Part shown: positions 53,782 to 62,901 of the stretch, piece after piece
Layout of the letters: the number at the start of each line of letters is the position of its first letter
How positions within the stretch are numbered: position 1 is the first letter of the stretch
NCBI RefSeq assembly: GCF_007970665.1
Contig: NZ_CP042430.1
Span: 186,001-250,000 of the forward strand
From: Baekduia soli
Lineage (GTDB): Bacteria; Actinomycetota; Thermoleophilia; Solirubrobacterales; Solirubrobacteraceae
DNA length: 64,000 nucleotides
Direction of reading: 5' to 3'
The notes under the pieces: model-generated
The model's input: the letters and a program-made list of their open reading frames with translations, nothing else
Told to the model about the DNA's origin: nothing
Databases searched by the model: none
Program-made: the position numbers and the translations under genes

Positions 53782-54648
53782 ATGCTGCTCGGGGCGGTGC
53801 TCATCCTCGGCATCCTCAGCGTCCCGCTGACCGGCGGCAACCTGGTCCGCGCGGCCGACGTCCGCTTCCGCCGCCGCTGGGCGATCATCGCCGCGCTGCT
53901 CGGCCAGATCGTCGTCATCGAGATCCTCCCGGGCGGCAGCCCGGCGCTGCACCAGGGCGCGCACCTGGCGACCTACGCGCTGGCCGCCGTGTTCATCGTG
54001 AGCAACGTGCGGATCACCGGCGTCGGGCTCATGGGGCTCGGCGGCGGCCTGAACCTGCTGGCCATCGCGGCCAACCACGGCATCATGCCCGCGCGCGCCG
54101 GCGCGCTGCGCACGGCCGGCCTGGCGCCGCCTCCGGGGCACTTCGCCAACTCGGCGGTGGTCTCCGACGCGCACCTGCGGTGGCTGGGCGACGTCTTCGC
54201 CGTCCCGTCCTGGGTGCCGCTGGCCAATGTCTACAGCGTGGGCGACGTCCTGCTGCTCATCGGGGCCGTCGGCGGCCTGCACGCCGTATGCGGCAGCCGG
54301 CCGGCGACGTGGGTCCGCGCCCACCTGCGCCCGCGCGCGCTGCACGTGGAGGCCGTCGAGGTCGTCGCGGTGGGCTCGGGCCCGGCGCTGCTGCGGGTCC
54401 GCGGACGGGGCGCGGCCACCCCCGCGGCGCTCGTCCTCGTCGTCGAGGACGACCGCCGCGGGCCGTGGACGGTGGCGGCGCTCGCCTCGCCCGCGCCGCC
54501 CGGGACCCAGCTGTGGGCCGGCTTCGCGGTCCCCGGCGGCCCGGAGGCGCTCGACGGGTGCCGCCTGAGCCTGCGCAGCGGGCGCCGCACGATCCCGCTG
54601 CCCCCGGCACGCCCGCGCCGCCTGGGCCCCGTCGCGGCCGCCGCCTGA
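53782..54648 (+). CDS. DUF5317-like membrane protein
   Basis: 288 residues. Five or so hydrophobic segments in the first 180 residues (MLLGAVLILGILSVPLTGGN; QIVVIEILPGG; VGLMGLGGGLNLLAIAANHG; VYSVGDVLLLIGAVGGLHAV), a layout matching DUF5317 proteins; an unrelated soluble beta-rich tail of about 100 residues follows. Starts 2 bp after the (repaired) stop of the GGDEF-EAL gene, so likely co-transcribed. Function unknown. Confidence 0.7.
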   Translation: MLLGAVLILGILSVPLTGGNLVRAADVRFRRRWAIIAALLGQIVVIEILPGGSPALHQGAHLATYALAAVFIVSNVRITGVGLMGLGGGLNLLAIAANHGIMPARAGALRTAGLAPPPGHFANSAVVSDAHLRWLGDVFAVPSWVPLANVYSVGDVLLLIGAVGGLHAVCGSRPATWVRAHLRPRALHVEAVEVVAVGSGPALLRVRGRGAATPAALVLVVEDDRRGPWTVAALASPAPPGTQLWAGFAVPGGPEALDGCRLSLRSGRRTIPLPPARPRRLGPVAAAA

Positions 54649-54678
54649 GCCACGGGACCATGCGGGCGTGCTCTGAAG

Positions 54679-54684
54679 TAGCCT
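54679..54684 (+). promoter_or_regulatory. -10-like element, carboxylase alpha gene
   Basis: TAGCCT, 9 nt before ATG 54694. Confidence 0.45.
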
Positions 54685-54693
54685 CCGCGCCCC

Positions 54694-56487
54694 ATGTTCG
54701 CCAAGGTCCTGGTCGCCAACCGGGGCGAGATCGCCATCCGCGTCATGCGCACGCTGGAAGAGATGGGGATCGCGTCCGTCGCCGTCTACTCCGAGATCGA
54801 TCGCGACGCGCTGCACGTCCAGCGCGCCGACGAGGCGTATCTCCTCGGGCCCGCCGTGGCCGCCGAGAGCTACCTCAAGATCCCCAAGATCATCGAGGTG
54901 GCCAAGGAGTCCGGCGCCGAGGCCATCCACCCCGGCTACGGCTTCCTGGCCGAGAACGCGGACTTCGCACGCGCCTGTGACGAGGCCGGGATCGTCTTCA
55001 TCGGGCCGCCCGCCTCGGCGATCGACGCGATGGGCTCCAAGACGAAGGCCCGCGAACTCATGCAGGCCGCCGGCGTGCCGATCGTGCCGGGAACGACGGA
55101 GGCCGTGGCGACCTACGAGGACGCCGTGCGGATCGCCAACGACGAGATCGGCTTCCCCGTCGCGGTCAAGGCCGCCTCGGGCGGCGGCGGCAAGGGCTTC
55201 CGGGTCGCCCTGACCGAGGACAAGCTCAAGGACGCCTTCGAGGGCGCCTCCCGCGAGGGCGAGAAGTTCTTCTCCGACGGCACGGTCTACCTCGAGCGCT
55301 ACCTGCCCGACCCCCGCCACGTCGAGGTCCAGGTCCTCGCCGACCGCCACGGCAACGTGATCCACCTCGGCGAGCGCGACTGCTCGGTCCAGCGCCGCCA
55401 CCAGAAGCTCATCGAGGAGTCCCCGGCGCCCGCCGTCGACGAGGCGATGCGCGCGCGCATCGGCAAGATCGGCGTCGACGCCGCCCGCGCGGTCGACTAC
55501 GTCGGCGCCGGCACGATCGAGGGCATGCTCCAGGACGGCGAGTACTTCTTCCTGGAGATGAACACCCGCGTCCAGGTCGAGCACTGCGTGACCGAGATGA
55601 CCACGGGCATCGACATCGTCCGCGAGGGCATCCTGGCCGCCGCGGGCGAGCCGCTGACGGTGACCCAGGACGACGTCGTCCTGCGCGGCCACGCGATCGA
55701 GTGCCGCATCAACGCCGAGGATGCCAGCAAGAACTTCGCGCCCGCGCCGGGCGCGATCGGCGGCTACAAGGAGCCCAGCGGCCCCGGCGTGCGCGTCGAC
55801 TCCGGCGTCGGGCCCGGCGGCGTGGTCTCCCCGATGTACGACCCGATGGTCGCCAAGCTCATCGTGTGGGACAAGGACCGTGCGTCGGCCACGCGCCGCA
55901 TGCTGCGCGCGCTCGGCGAGTACGAGATCGGGGACCTGAAGACCCTCATCCCGTTCCACACGGCCCTGCTGGCCACCGACCAGTGGGCCAACGCCGAGAC
56001 CTGCCGCGACCTCGTCGAGGACAAGGACTGGCTCAAGGCCCTCGCCTTCCCGGCGCCGGCGGCGCCGTCCGACGACGACGCCGAGGAGAAGGTCGAGCAG
56101 GCCTACACCGTCGAGGTCTCCGGCCGGCGCTTCGACGTCACCGTCATCGGGCCGCCGCCCGTGGGCGGCGTCGTCGTGGGCGCGGGCGCGGCGGGCGCCA
56201 ACGGCGCGGGCCCCAAGAAGCGCGGCGAGCGCAAGAAGGGCGCCGGTGGCGGGGCCGACGAGCTGCTCAGCCCGCTGCAGGGCAACATGTGGAAGGTGCT
56301 CGTCGAGCAGGGCCAGACGGTCGAGGAGGGCCAGCTGCTCTGCATCATCGAGGCGATGAAGATGGAGAACGAGATCACCGCCCACAAGGCGGGGGTGATC
56401 GAGACGCTCTCGGTCAAGGAGGGCGAGCCGATCCAGTCCGGCGCGCCCATCGCCGTCATCAAGGCGCCCGCCGCGGCCGAGGAGTAG
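54694..56487 (+). CDS. Acyl-CoA (acetyl/propionyl-CoA) carboxylase alpha subunit: biotin carboxylase + BCCP
   Basis: 597 residues. Biotin carboxylase domain 1-450: KVLVANRGEIAIRVMRTLEE, HPGYGFLAENADFA, ASGGGGKGFRV (ATP loop), RDCSVQRRHQKLIEESPAP, FLEMNTRVQVEH. A Gly/Ala/Lys-rich hinge at about 490-525, then the BCCP domain with biotinylated Lys556 in EAMKMEN. It carboxylates its biotin for the beta subunit. The partner genes for beta (35425) and the epsilon-like chain (43593) are elsewhere in the window. Starts a cluster with MBL, thioesterase and acetyltransferase genes. Confidence 0.94.
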   Translation: MFAKVLVANRGEIAIRVMRTLEEMGIASVAVYSEIDRDALHVQRADEAYLLGPAVAAESYLKIPKIIEVAKESGAEAIHPGYGFLAENADFARACDEAGIVFIGPPASAIDAMGSKTKARELMQAAGVPIVPGTTEAVATYEDAVRIANDEIGFPVAVKAASGGGGKGFRVALTEDKLKDAFEGASREGEKFFSDGTVYLERYLPDPRHVEVQVLADRHGNVIHLGERDCSVQRRHQKLIEESPAPAVDEAMRARIGKIGVDAARAVDYVGAGTIEGMLQDGEYFFLEMNTRVQVEHCVTEMTTGIDIVREGILAAAGEPLTVTQDDVVLRGHAIECRINAEDASKNFAPAPGAIGGYKEPSGPGVRVDSGVGPGGVVSPMYDPMVAKLIVWDKDRASATRRMLRALGEYEIGDLKTLIPFHTALLATDQWANAETCRDLVEDKDWLKALAFPAPAAPSDDDAEEKVEQAYTVEVSGRRFDVTVIGPPPVGGVVVGAGAAGANGAGPKKRGERKKGAGGGADELLSPLQGNMWKVLVEQGQTVEEGQLLCIIEAMKMENEITAHKAGVIETLSVKEGEPIQSGAPIAVIKAPAAAEE

Positions 56488-56491
56488 CGAC

Positions 56492-57241
56492 GTGCCGGCC
56501 GCCGCCACGATCCTGGGCAGCGGCGGGTTCATCCCCACGGGGGCGCGCGAGACGTCGTCGCTGCTGCTGCTCGACGCCGCGGGCGACGGCGCGGTCGTCG
56601 TCGACGCGGGCACGGGCCTGCGCCGCCTCATCACCGACCGCGCGCTGCTGCGGGGCCGCACCCGCCTGGACGTGCTGCTCACGCACTTCCACATCGACCA
56701 CATCTGCGGGCTGGCCTATCTGACCGAGCTGCGCGGGGTCGAGGTCTGCGTCCACGGCCCGGGCGCGGCGCTGTACGGCACGCCGACCGCCGACGTCCTG
56801 CACCGCCTGTTCTCCGTGCCGATCATGCCCATCGACTTCGGCGTCATCGGCGTCGGCGTCGCGGAGATCGCGCCCGGCGGCGCCCGCTTCGGCGGGCTGG
56901 AGGTCGCCGTCCGCCGGCAGGACCTGCACACCAACCCGACGCTCGGCTTCCGCTTCGGCGACGACCTCGTCTGGTGCACCGACACCGAGGAGGACCCGGG
57001 GACGGTGGCCTTCGCGCGCGGCGCCCGCGTCCTGGCCCACGACGCGTGGGGACCGCCGGCCGCGCCCGGACACGCCGAGCCCGCCGGCGCCGCCCGACTG
57101 GCGACGCAGGCCGGGGTGCCGCGGCTCGTGCTCATCCACGTGCCGCCGAACGCCGACGAGGCCGACCTGCACGCGCGGGCGGCGGCCGAGCACGAGCACG
57201 TCACCGTCGCCACCGACGGCCTGGCGCTGCTCGACCTCTGA
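56492..57241 (+). CDS. MBL-fold metallohydrolase (RNase Z-like subgroup)
   Basis: 249 residues. ATILGSGGFIPTGARETSSL start typical of the AtsA/RNase Z-like branch; metal motif LLTHFHIDHICGL (65-70, H-x-H-x-D-H), CTDTEEDPG supplying the bridging Asp, and AHDAWGP. The substrate could be a cyclic nucleotide, phosphodiester or ester; not determinable. GTG start 4 bp after the carboxylase stop, so probably co-transcribed. Confidence 0.85.
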   Translation: MPAAATILGSGGFIPTGARETSSLLLLDAAGDGAVVVDAGTGLRRLITDRALLRGRTRLDVLLTHFHIDHICGLAYLTELRGVEVCVHGPGAALYGTPTADVLHRLFSVPIMPIDFGVIGVGVAEIAPGGARFGGLEVAVRRQDLHTNPTLGFRFGDDLVWCTDTEEDPGTVAFARGARVLAHDAWGPPAAPGHAEPAGAARLATQAGVPRLVLIHVPPNADEADLHARAAAEHEHVTVATDGLALLDL

Positions 57242-57260
57242 GGTCCTTTCCCGCCGCGGG

Positions 57261-57266
57261 TAGGGT
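57261..57266 (+). promoter_or_regulatory. -10-like element, thioesterase gene
   Basis: TAGGGT, 9 nt before ATG 57276. Confidence 0.45.
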
Positions 57267-57275
57267 GGGCCCGGC

Positions 57276-57722
57276 ATGGACTTCGAGCTGATGCGCGCGG
57301 GCCTCGAGCAGGCCGTGCCGTTCAACCGCCATCTCGGGCTGGAGATCGCCGAGCTCGGCTTCGGCCGCGGCGTCGTGCGGCTGCCCGACGACGACCGCCT
57401 GCGCAACCCGCTGGGCTCGCAGCACGCGGGCGCGCTGTTCGCCGCGGGCCACGCCGCGTCGGGCACGGCGTTCGTCGCGGTGTTCCTGGAGCAGCTGCAG
57501 GACCTGACACCCGTCGCCGAGGGCGCCGAGATCGCCTACCGCACGATCGCGCGGGGGCCGATCACCGCGACGGCCGTGCTCGGCGGCACCGCCGAGGAGC
57601 TGCTGGCCCAACTGGAGCGCGACGGGTCGGTGCGCTTCGCCGTCGACGTGTCGCTGACCGACGGCGCGGGCACCACGGTGGCCGAGATGACCGTCCGCTG
57701 GCTGCTGCCCGGGGGGAGCTGA
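57276..57722 (+). CDS. Hotdog-fold thioesterase (DUF4442/PaaI-like)
   Basis: 148 residues. Single hotdog domain: PFNRHLGLEIAELGFGRGVV, NPLGSQHAGALFAAGHAASG with the catalytic-type His/Gly turn, and FAVDVSLTDGAGTTVAEMTV. Likely hydrolyses an acyl-CoA. The stop overlaps the next start as TGATG. Confidence 0.85.
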   Translation: MDFELMRAGLEQAVPFNRHLGLEIAELGFGRGVVRLPDDDRLRNPLGSQHAGALFAAGHAASGTAFVAVFLEQLQDLTPVAEGAEIAYRTIARGPITATAVLGGTAEELLAQLERDGSVRFAVDVSLTDGAGTTVAEMTVRWLLPGGS

Positions 57723-58210
57723 TGCCCGTCCGCACGTGGGTGGCCGGCCCGCACGAGGCCGAGGTCGTCGCGGGCCTGCTCGTCCGCTTCCGCGACCACC
57801 TCGGCTACGACTGGCCGTCGGAGAACGCGTTCCTGGCCGGCGTCGAGCGGCTCATGGACGACCGCGACACGGAGTTCCTGCTCGCGGCGCCGGGCGACGA
57901 CGCGCGGCCCGCCGGCGTCGTGCAGCTGCGCTTCCGCTTCGGGATCTGGCGCGCCGGCGGCGACTGCCTCGTCGAGGACGTCTTCGTCGGCGACGAGGCC
58001 CGCGGGCAGGGCGTCGGCCGTGCCCTCATGGAGCTGGCGACCGAGCGGGCGCTGCAGCGCGGCTGCCGGCGCATGGAGCTCGACGTCAGTGAGGCCAACG
58101 CGGCCGGCCTGGCGCTCTACCGCGCGTTCGGGTTCCGCGAGAGCGCCGGCGACGGCGCGCCGCGCGACCTCTACCTCCGTCGCCACCTGGACGCCGGGCG
58201 CGACGCGTAG
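57722..58210 (+). CDS. GNAT-family N-acetyltransferase
   Basis: 162 residues. Core GNAT strands: AGVVQLRFRFGIWRAGGDCL, VEDVFVGDEARGQGVGRALM (acetyl-CoA loop RGQGVG), ELDVSEANAAGLALYRAFGF. Small-molecule or protein acetyltransferase of unknown substrate, coupled to the thioesterase gene by a one-base overlap. Confidence 0.88.
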   Translation: MPVRTWVAGPHEAEVVAGLLVRFRDHLGYDWPSENAFLAGVERLMDDRDTEFLLAAPGDDARPAGVVQLRFRFGIWRAGGDCLVEDVFVGDEARGQGVGRALMELATERALQRGCRRMELDVSEANAAGLALYRAFGFRESAGDGAPRDLYLRRHLDAGRDA

Positions 58211-58213
58211 GCG

Positions 58214-58996
58214 TCAGGCCCCGCCGCCCGCCCGCGCCACGTTCTCGGCGTGGATCGCGCGCATCGCCTTGCCGCGGCGCGCGATGGGCAGCGGCGCGTC
58301 GCCGGCGGCCAGCGCCTCGAGGTAGGCCGTGTCCTCGCGCAGGATGGCCGCGGCGCGCTGGGCGTCGATCGGCGCGCCGTGGCCCGGGACGACCCAGTCG
58401 GCCTGCGCGACATACGGCGCCAGCCGGCGCAGCGTGGCCAGATAGGCCTCGCGATCGCCGCCCGGCGACAGCATGGGGATCTCGACCGGCGAGAGGTAGT
58501 CGCCGCAGCACAGCACGCGGGCGAAGGGCGCCCACACCGCCATCCCGTCCGCGGTGTGGCCGTCGGCGGGGACCAGCTCGAGCTCGGCGTCGGCGCCCAG
58601 CTCGAGTCGTCCGGGCACCGGCAGGGCCTGGACCTGGCCGAGCGACAGCGCGCGCGGGCGCTGCACGTAGTCCTCGTCGTCGTGGTCGCGCAGCCGGCCC
58701 GCCGCGCGGCCGGGCTCGGCCCGCAGCCGCGCCGCCGTGGTCTCCGCGACGCCGAGCGACGCCTCGGGGAACACGAGCCGCGCCAGCAGGTGGTCCCAGT
58801 CGGCGTGGGTGGCCAGCAGGCCCGAGAGCGCCCAGCCCGCCTGGCCGAGGATGCCGGGCAGCGCGTCGAGCTCGTCGGGGTAGACGAGCGAGTCGACCAC
58901 GAAGGTCTCCTCGCCCCGGTGCAGCAGCGTGCACGTCGTCTGCCATTTCACGCTGCGGGCGACGATGACGCCCTCGTGCAGGGCGACGACCTGCAC
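58214..58996 (-). CDS. MBL-fold metallohydrolase (glyoxalase II-like)
   Basis: 260 residues. VVDSLVYPDELDALPGILGQ; metal motif LLATHADWDHLLA (His64, Asp68, His69; the first H-x-H position is T-H-A-D, giving a THADWDH variant); DGHTADGMAVW and VVPGHGAPID supply further ligands. The replacement of the usual HxHxDH first pair by HADWDH is found in a subset of MBL hydrolases. Substrate unknown. Convergent with the acetyltransferase gene, 3 bp between stops. GTG start. Confidence 0.8.
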   Translation of the reverse strand: MQVVALHEGVIVARSVKWQTTCTLLHRGEETFVVDSLVYPDELDALPGILGQAGWALSGLLATHADWDHLLARLVFPEASLGVAETTAARLRAEPGRAAGRLRDHDDEDYVQRPRALSLGQVQALPVPGRLELGADAELELVPADGHTADGMAVWAPFARVLCCGDYLSPVEIPMLSPGGDREAYLATLRRLAPYVAQADWVVPGHGAPIDAQRAAAILREDTAYLEALAAGDAPLPIARRGKAMRAIHAENVARAGGGA

Positions 58997-59087
58997 TAGG
59001 GGTGCCGCAGGCGGCCCGTCGACGGCCGCGTGACGAGGGTCGGAGAGGGCCGCCGGAGGTGGGTCCCCATGACCATCCCCCTCCGCC

Positions 59088-59765
59088 CTACAGGCCCAGG
59101 AGCTTGGCGGCCTCGAGCAGCGTCTTGACCTCGGCCGTCGGCTTCTTGGCCCCCGCGGGGACCTCCTCCTTGCGCCGGTTGACCCAGATCGTCGGGACCT
59201 TGAGCTTCATGGCCGGCTCGATGTCGGCGTCCAGGCCCGAGGCGATGTGCACCCAGCCCTTCTTGCCGCCGATGCGCCGGGCGAACTCGTTGAAGTGCGC
59301 GGGGTCGGGCTTGTAGGAGCGGACCTGCTGGGCGGTCACGACGAGGTCGACGTCGGCCGGGATGTGGCGACGCGTCAGCCCGAGCAGCTTGTCGTCGATG
59401 TTGGAGATCAGGCCCGTCTCGTACTTGCCCAGGAACTTCTTGAGCTGGGGCATCGTCTCCTTGAACGCCCCCCACCGGGCGACGGAGTCGGGCAGGAAGC
59501 CCGAGCGCGAAGGCTCCAGCGGCCAGCCGATCTCCTTGGCGATCCGGACCGCGGCCTGGCGCAGGACCTCGGCGTAGAGCTCGTAGGACCCGCTCTGGAT
59601 CTCGGCCGTCGCCTGGAGGAACAGATCGACGACCTGCTGGCGGTCGATGGTGAAGCCGTCGCGCTTGGCCTCACGCTCGAACGCGTCGGCCACTCCGCTC
59701 TCCCAGTCGATGAGCGTGCCGTAGACGTCGAAGGTGACCCACTGGATGTTCTTGGGGAGTGCCAT
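59088..59765 (-). CDS. HAD-superfamily hydrolase, haloacid dehalogenase type II-like
   Basis: 225 residues. VTFDVYGTLIDWESGVADAF carries nucleophile Asp13; LISNIDDKLLGL gives the second motif (Ser/Asn); SYKPDPAHFNEFARRI the conserved Lys; and ASGLDADIEPAMKLKVPTIW with NRR the last motif. Resembles L-2-haloacid dehalogenases, but many such proteins are phosphatases. ATG at 59765; no promoter hexamer seen. Confidence 0.85.
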   Translation of the reverse strand: MALPKNIQWVTFDVYGTLIDWESGVADAFEREAKRDGFTIDRQQVVDLFLQATAEIQSGSYELYAEVLRQAAVRIAKEIGWPLEPSRSGFLPDSVARWGAFKETMPQLKKFLGKYETGLISNIDDKLLGLTRRHIPADVDLVVTAQQVRSYKPDPAHFNEFARRIGGKKGWVHIASGLDADIEPAMKLKVPTIWVNRRKEEVPAGAKKPTAEVKTLLEAAKLLGL

Positions 59766-59847
59766 GCGGTCGGGGATTGTGCCATTTCCGGGCCTCTGCG
59801 CGGAGCGCGGTCCCCCGGGCGGGAAGCATCGAGGCGGACGTCTGCAC

Positions 59848-59853
59848 TACCGT
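59848..59853 (+). promoter_or_regulatory. -10-like element, sucCD
   Basis: TACCGT, 11 nt before the sucC ATG. Confidence 0.4.
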
Positions 59854-59864
59854 CCGGCCTTCCT

Positions 59865-61016
59865 ATGGACCTGCTCGAATACCAGGGCAAGCAGCTCTTC
59901 GCCCGACACGGAATCCCCGTCCCTGACGGACGCCCGGCGCGAACGGTCGACGAGGCCGTCTCCGCCGCGAAGGAGGTCGGCTTCCCCTGCGCCGTCAAGG
60001 CACAGGTGAAGATCGGCGGCCGCGGCAAGGCCGGCGGCATCAAGATCGCCTCCGACGAAGACGAGGCCCGGGAGCACGCGGACGCGATCCTGGGCATGGA
60101 CATCAAGGGCTTCACGGTCCACGAGATCTGGATCGAGGGCGCGTCGACCATCGAGGCCGAGTACTACGCCTCGATCGTGTTCGACCGCGGCGCCAAGGCT
60201 CCGCTCATCATGCTCTCCACGCAGGGCGGCATGGACATCGAGGAGGTCGCCGACTCCAACCCCGACGCGATCGCGACCCTGCACGTCGATCCGCTGCTGG
60301 GCTTCCAGGACTTCCACGGGCGCAAGCTGTGCTTCGCGGCCGGCGTCGACGCCGACCTCGTGCGCCCCATCGGCGCCTTCCTGCACCAGCTCTACGGGAC
60401 GTTCGTCGCCGAGGAGGCCGTGCTCGTCGAGGTCAACCCGCTCATCGTCACGCCCGAGCGCGGTGTGGCGGCGCTGGACGCCAAGGTCACGCTGGACGAC
60501 AACGCGCTCTTCCGCCACCCCGACAACGCCAACCTGCGCGACCCCTCCGATGAGGACCCGCAGGAGCAGATGGCCAAGGAGCGCGGGCTGACGTTCGTCA
60601 AGCTCGACGGCGACATCGGGATCCTGGGCAACGGCGCCGGGCTGGTCATGTCGACCCTGGACGTCGTGGCCCAGTACGGCGGCGCGCCGGCCAACTTCCT
60701 CGACGCCGGCGGCGGATCCAAGGCGGAGGCCATCACGAGCGCCGTCGAGGTCATCCTCTCCAACGACAGCGTCAAGGCCGTGTTGTTCAACATCTTCGGC
60801 GGGATCACGCGCTGCGACGAGGTCGCCAACGGCCTCATCGAGGCCTTCAAGCAGCTCAACCCCTCCGTCCCGTTCGTCGTCCGCCTGGACGGGACGAACG
60901 ACGTGGAGGGCCGGAAGATCCTGGCCGAGGCGAGCCTTCCCAACGTGCACACCGCGGCCACGATGGACGAGGCCGCCCAGAAGGTCGTGGAACTGGCCAA
61001 GGGGGAGGCAGCCTGA
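59865..61016 (+). CDS. sucC: Succinyl-CoA synthetase beta subunit
   Basis: 383 residues, full length. ATP-grasp domain MDLLEYQGKQLFARHGIPVP, KAQVKIGGRGKAGGIK, VEVNPLIVTPERGVAALDAK; then the CoA-ligase domain with GNGAGLVMSTLDV, FLDAGGGSKAE, NIFGGITRCDEVANG. Binds nucleotide and succinate, converting succinyl-CoA to succinate with ATP or GTP. Overlaps sucD by one base (TGATG). Confidence 0.96.
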   Translation: MDLLEYQGKQLFARHGIPVPDGRPARTVDEAVSAAKEVGFPCAVKAQVKIGGRGKAGGIKIASDEDEAREHADAILGMDIKGFTVHEIWIEGASTIEAEYYASIVFDRGAKAPLIMLSTQGGMDIEEVADSNPDAIATLHVDPLLGFQDFHGRKLCFAAGVDADLVRPIGAFLHQLYGTFVAEEAVLVEVNPLIVTPERGVAALDAKVTLDDNALFRHPDNANLRDPSDEDPQEQMAKERGLTFVKLDGDIGILGNGAGLVMSTLDVVAQYGGAPANFLDAGGGSKAEAITSAVEVILSNDSVKAVLFNIFGGITRCDEVANGLIEAFKQLNPSVPFVVRLDGTNDVEGRKILAEASLPNVHTAATMDEAAQKVVELAKGEAA

Positions 61017-61888
61017 TGGCCGTCCTGATCGACAACGACACCAAGCTGGTCGTCTCCGGCATCACCGGGCGCGAGGGCACGTTCCACGCGCTCAACAACA
61101 AGCGCTACGGGACGAACGTCGTCGCGGGCGTCACCCCCGGCAAGGCCGGGCAGGACGTCGAGGGCATCCCGGTGTTCAACACGTTCGGCGACGCCGTCAA
61201 GGAGACGGGCGCCAACGTCGCGATGGTCTTCGTGCCGCCGCGCTTCGCCGCCGACTCGATCCTCGAGGCCGCCGACGCCGAGATCCCGCTGGTCGTGGCG
61301 ATCACCGAGGGCATCCCGGCCCACGACGAGCTGCGCGTCTACACGCACCTGCAGCGCACCGGCACCCGCCTGGTGGGCCCCAACTGCCCGGGCATCCTGT
61401 CGCCGGGCAAGGCCAACGTCGGCATCATCCCGGCCTCCTTCTTCAAGGAGGGCAACGTCGGGGTCGTGTCGCGCTCGGGCACGCTGACCTACCAGATCGG
61501 CAACACGCTGGCCCAGGCCGGCTTCGGCAACTCCTCGATCGTCGGCATCGGCGGCGACCCGGTCCCGGGCTCGTCGTTCATCGACATCATCGAGCTGTTC
61601 CAGGCCGACGACCAGACCGAGCTCATCGTCCTCTCGGGCGAGATCGGCGGCGACGCCGAGGAGCGCGCGGCGGAGTACATCGCCGAGCACGTGACCAAGC
61701 CGGTCGTCGCGTACATCGCCGGGTTCACCGCGCCGGAGGGCAAGACGATGGGCCACGCGGGCGCGATCGTCTCGGGCTCCAAGGGCACCGCGGCCGCCAA
61801 GGCCGAGGCCCTGGAGTCCAAGGGCGTGCGCGTCGGCCGGACGCCCACGCAGGTCGCGGAGATCGCCGTGGAGATCCTCGGCGGCTGA
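61016..61888 (+). CDS. sucD: Succinyl-CoA synthetase alpha subunit
   Basis: 290 residues, full length. CoA-binding Rossmann domain with VVSGITGREGTFHA, GVTPGKAGQDVEGIPVF, ITEGIPAHDEL, GPNCPGILSPG; phosphohistidine His247 in KTMGHAGAIVSG. Forms the catalytic tetramer with SucC. It is the exit step for succinyl-CoA made by the mutase at 29527. Confidence 0.96.
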   Translation: MAVLIDNDTKLVVSGITGREGTFHALNNKRYGTNVVAGVTPGKAGQDVEGIPVFNTFGDAVKETGANVAMVFVPPRFAADSILEAADAEIPLVVAITEGIPAHDELRVYTHLQRTGTRLVGPNCPGILSPGKANVGIIPASFFKEGNVGVVSRSGTLTYQIGNTLAQAGFGNSSIVGIGGDPVPGSSFIDIIELFQADDQTELIVLSGEIGGDAEERAAEYIAEHVTKPVVAYIAGFTAPEGKTMGHAGAIVSGSKGTAAAKAEALESKGVRVGRTPTQVAEIAVEILGG

Positions 61889-61968
61889 CCGCCGCACCTC
61901 GTCCGCGGCCCGCCGGCGCCCGGCGTGGCCGCGGACGTGCAGCGGTGGCGCCTCTACCCGCGCGCGAG

Positions 61969-61974
61969 TACCCT
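61969..61974 (+). promoter_or_regulatory. -10-like element, Pro-rich protein gene
   Basis: TACCCT, 9 nt before ATG 61984. Confidence 0.45.
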
Positions 61975-61983
61975 CGCGAGCCC

Positions 61984-62883
61984 ATGGAGAGCGACGTCAC
62001 CGCCACGCTCACCGAGCTCGAGCGCAAGCTCAAGGAGCTCGAGCGCGAGCTGGAGAACGTGGGCCGCGGCGGCGAGACCGACGCCGAGCCCGCTCAGTCC
62101 GGCTGGCCGCACGCCGCCGATCCGGCCCTGTCCGCCGCACCGCCCGCGCCCGATCCGGGCCCGCCGCCCGCCGGCGTGACGCCGTTCACCGCCTCCTGGC
62201 ACGGCACCGCCGGCGCCGCACCCCCGCCGCCCGGGCCGCCCGGGCCGCCGCCGCCCGCCTACAACGGCGCCCCCGCGGCCGTGCCCGTCACGCCGCCACC
62301 GAGCCCGTGGCCGCCCGCCGCCCAGGCCGCGCCGGCCCCCGCGCCGGCACCGCCCGCCCCGCCGTGGGCGCCCGAGCCGGCCGCGGCGGCGTGGCCCACG
62401 GAGCCCCCGTCCGCCTGGCCGACCGAGCCCCCGCCCGCGCCGCAGGCCCCCGCCGCCGGCCTGCACCGCCAGCTCGACGACCTGTTGGCCTTCCGCGAGC
62501 GGCTCGTGGCCTCGACGAACGACCTCGTCGCCGAGCTGTCCCGCGTGCTCACCGACCTCAGCGCGGAGATGACGCCGCCCGCGCCGCCCGACCCGCACGA
62601 CACCGTCTTCGCCGGGCACGTCACGATCGAGGCCGCCCCATTCACCGAGTTCGCCGCCCTGGCGGCGTTCGAGCAGGCTCTCGTGCACGCCCCGGGCGTC
62701 GCCGACGTCAGCGTCCGCGCCCTGGACGCCGGGCGCGCCACGCTCGAGGCCACGCTGGCCCGGCCTGTCGCGCTGGCCGCCGCGCTGCGCGCCTCGTCGC
62801 CGGTGCCGTTCTCGATCCAGGTCGTCGCCGACGGCTTCCTGGGCCTGGCGATCGGCCCCGCCGCCGGGCCGCCTCCGGGCTGA
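61984..62883 (+). CDS. Coiled-coil, Pro/Ala-rich protein with ferredoxin-like C-terminal domain
   Basis: 299 residues. Residues 1-25 form a charged coiled coil (LTELERKLKELERELENVG); 30-160 are Pro/Ala/Trp-rich and probably disordered; 160-195 helical (QLDDLLAFRERLVASTNDLV); 210-290 a small alpha/beta domain (FTEFAALAAFEQALVHAPGV, then SVRALDAGRATLEATL) reminiscent of ferredoxin-like modules in bacterial secretion or signalling adaptors. No named family is certain. Precedes an MshEN-glycosyltransferase by 18 bp, so likely a partner in surface glycan export. Confidence 0.65.
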   Translation: MESDVTATLTELERKLKELERELENVGRGGETDAEPAQSGWPHAADPALSAAPPAPDPGPPPAGVTPFTASWHGTAGAAPPPPGPPGPPPPAYNGAPAAVPVTPPPSPWPPAAQAAPAPAPAPPAPPWAPEPAAAAWPTEPPSAWPTEPPPAPQAPAAGLHRQLDDLLAFRERLVASTNDLVAELSRVLTDLSAEMTPPAPPDPHDTVFAGHVTIEAAPFTEFAALAAFEQALVHAPGVADVSVRALDAGRATLEATLARPVALAAALRASSPVPFSIQVVADGFLGLAIGPAAGPPPG

Positions 62884-62901
62884 CCGCGGCACCGAGACGC
62901 G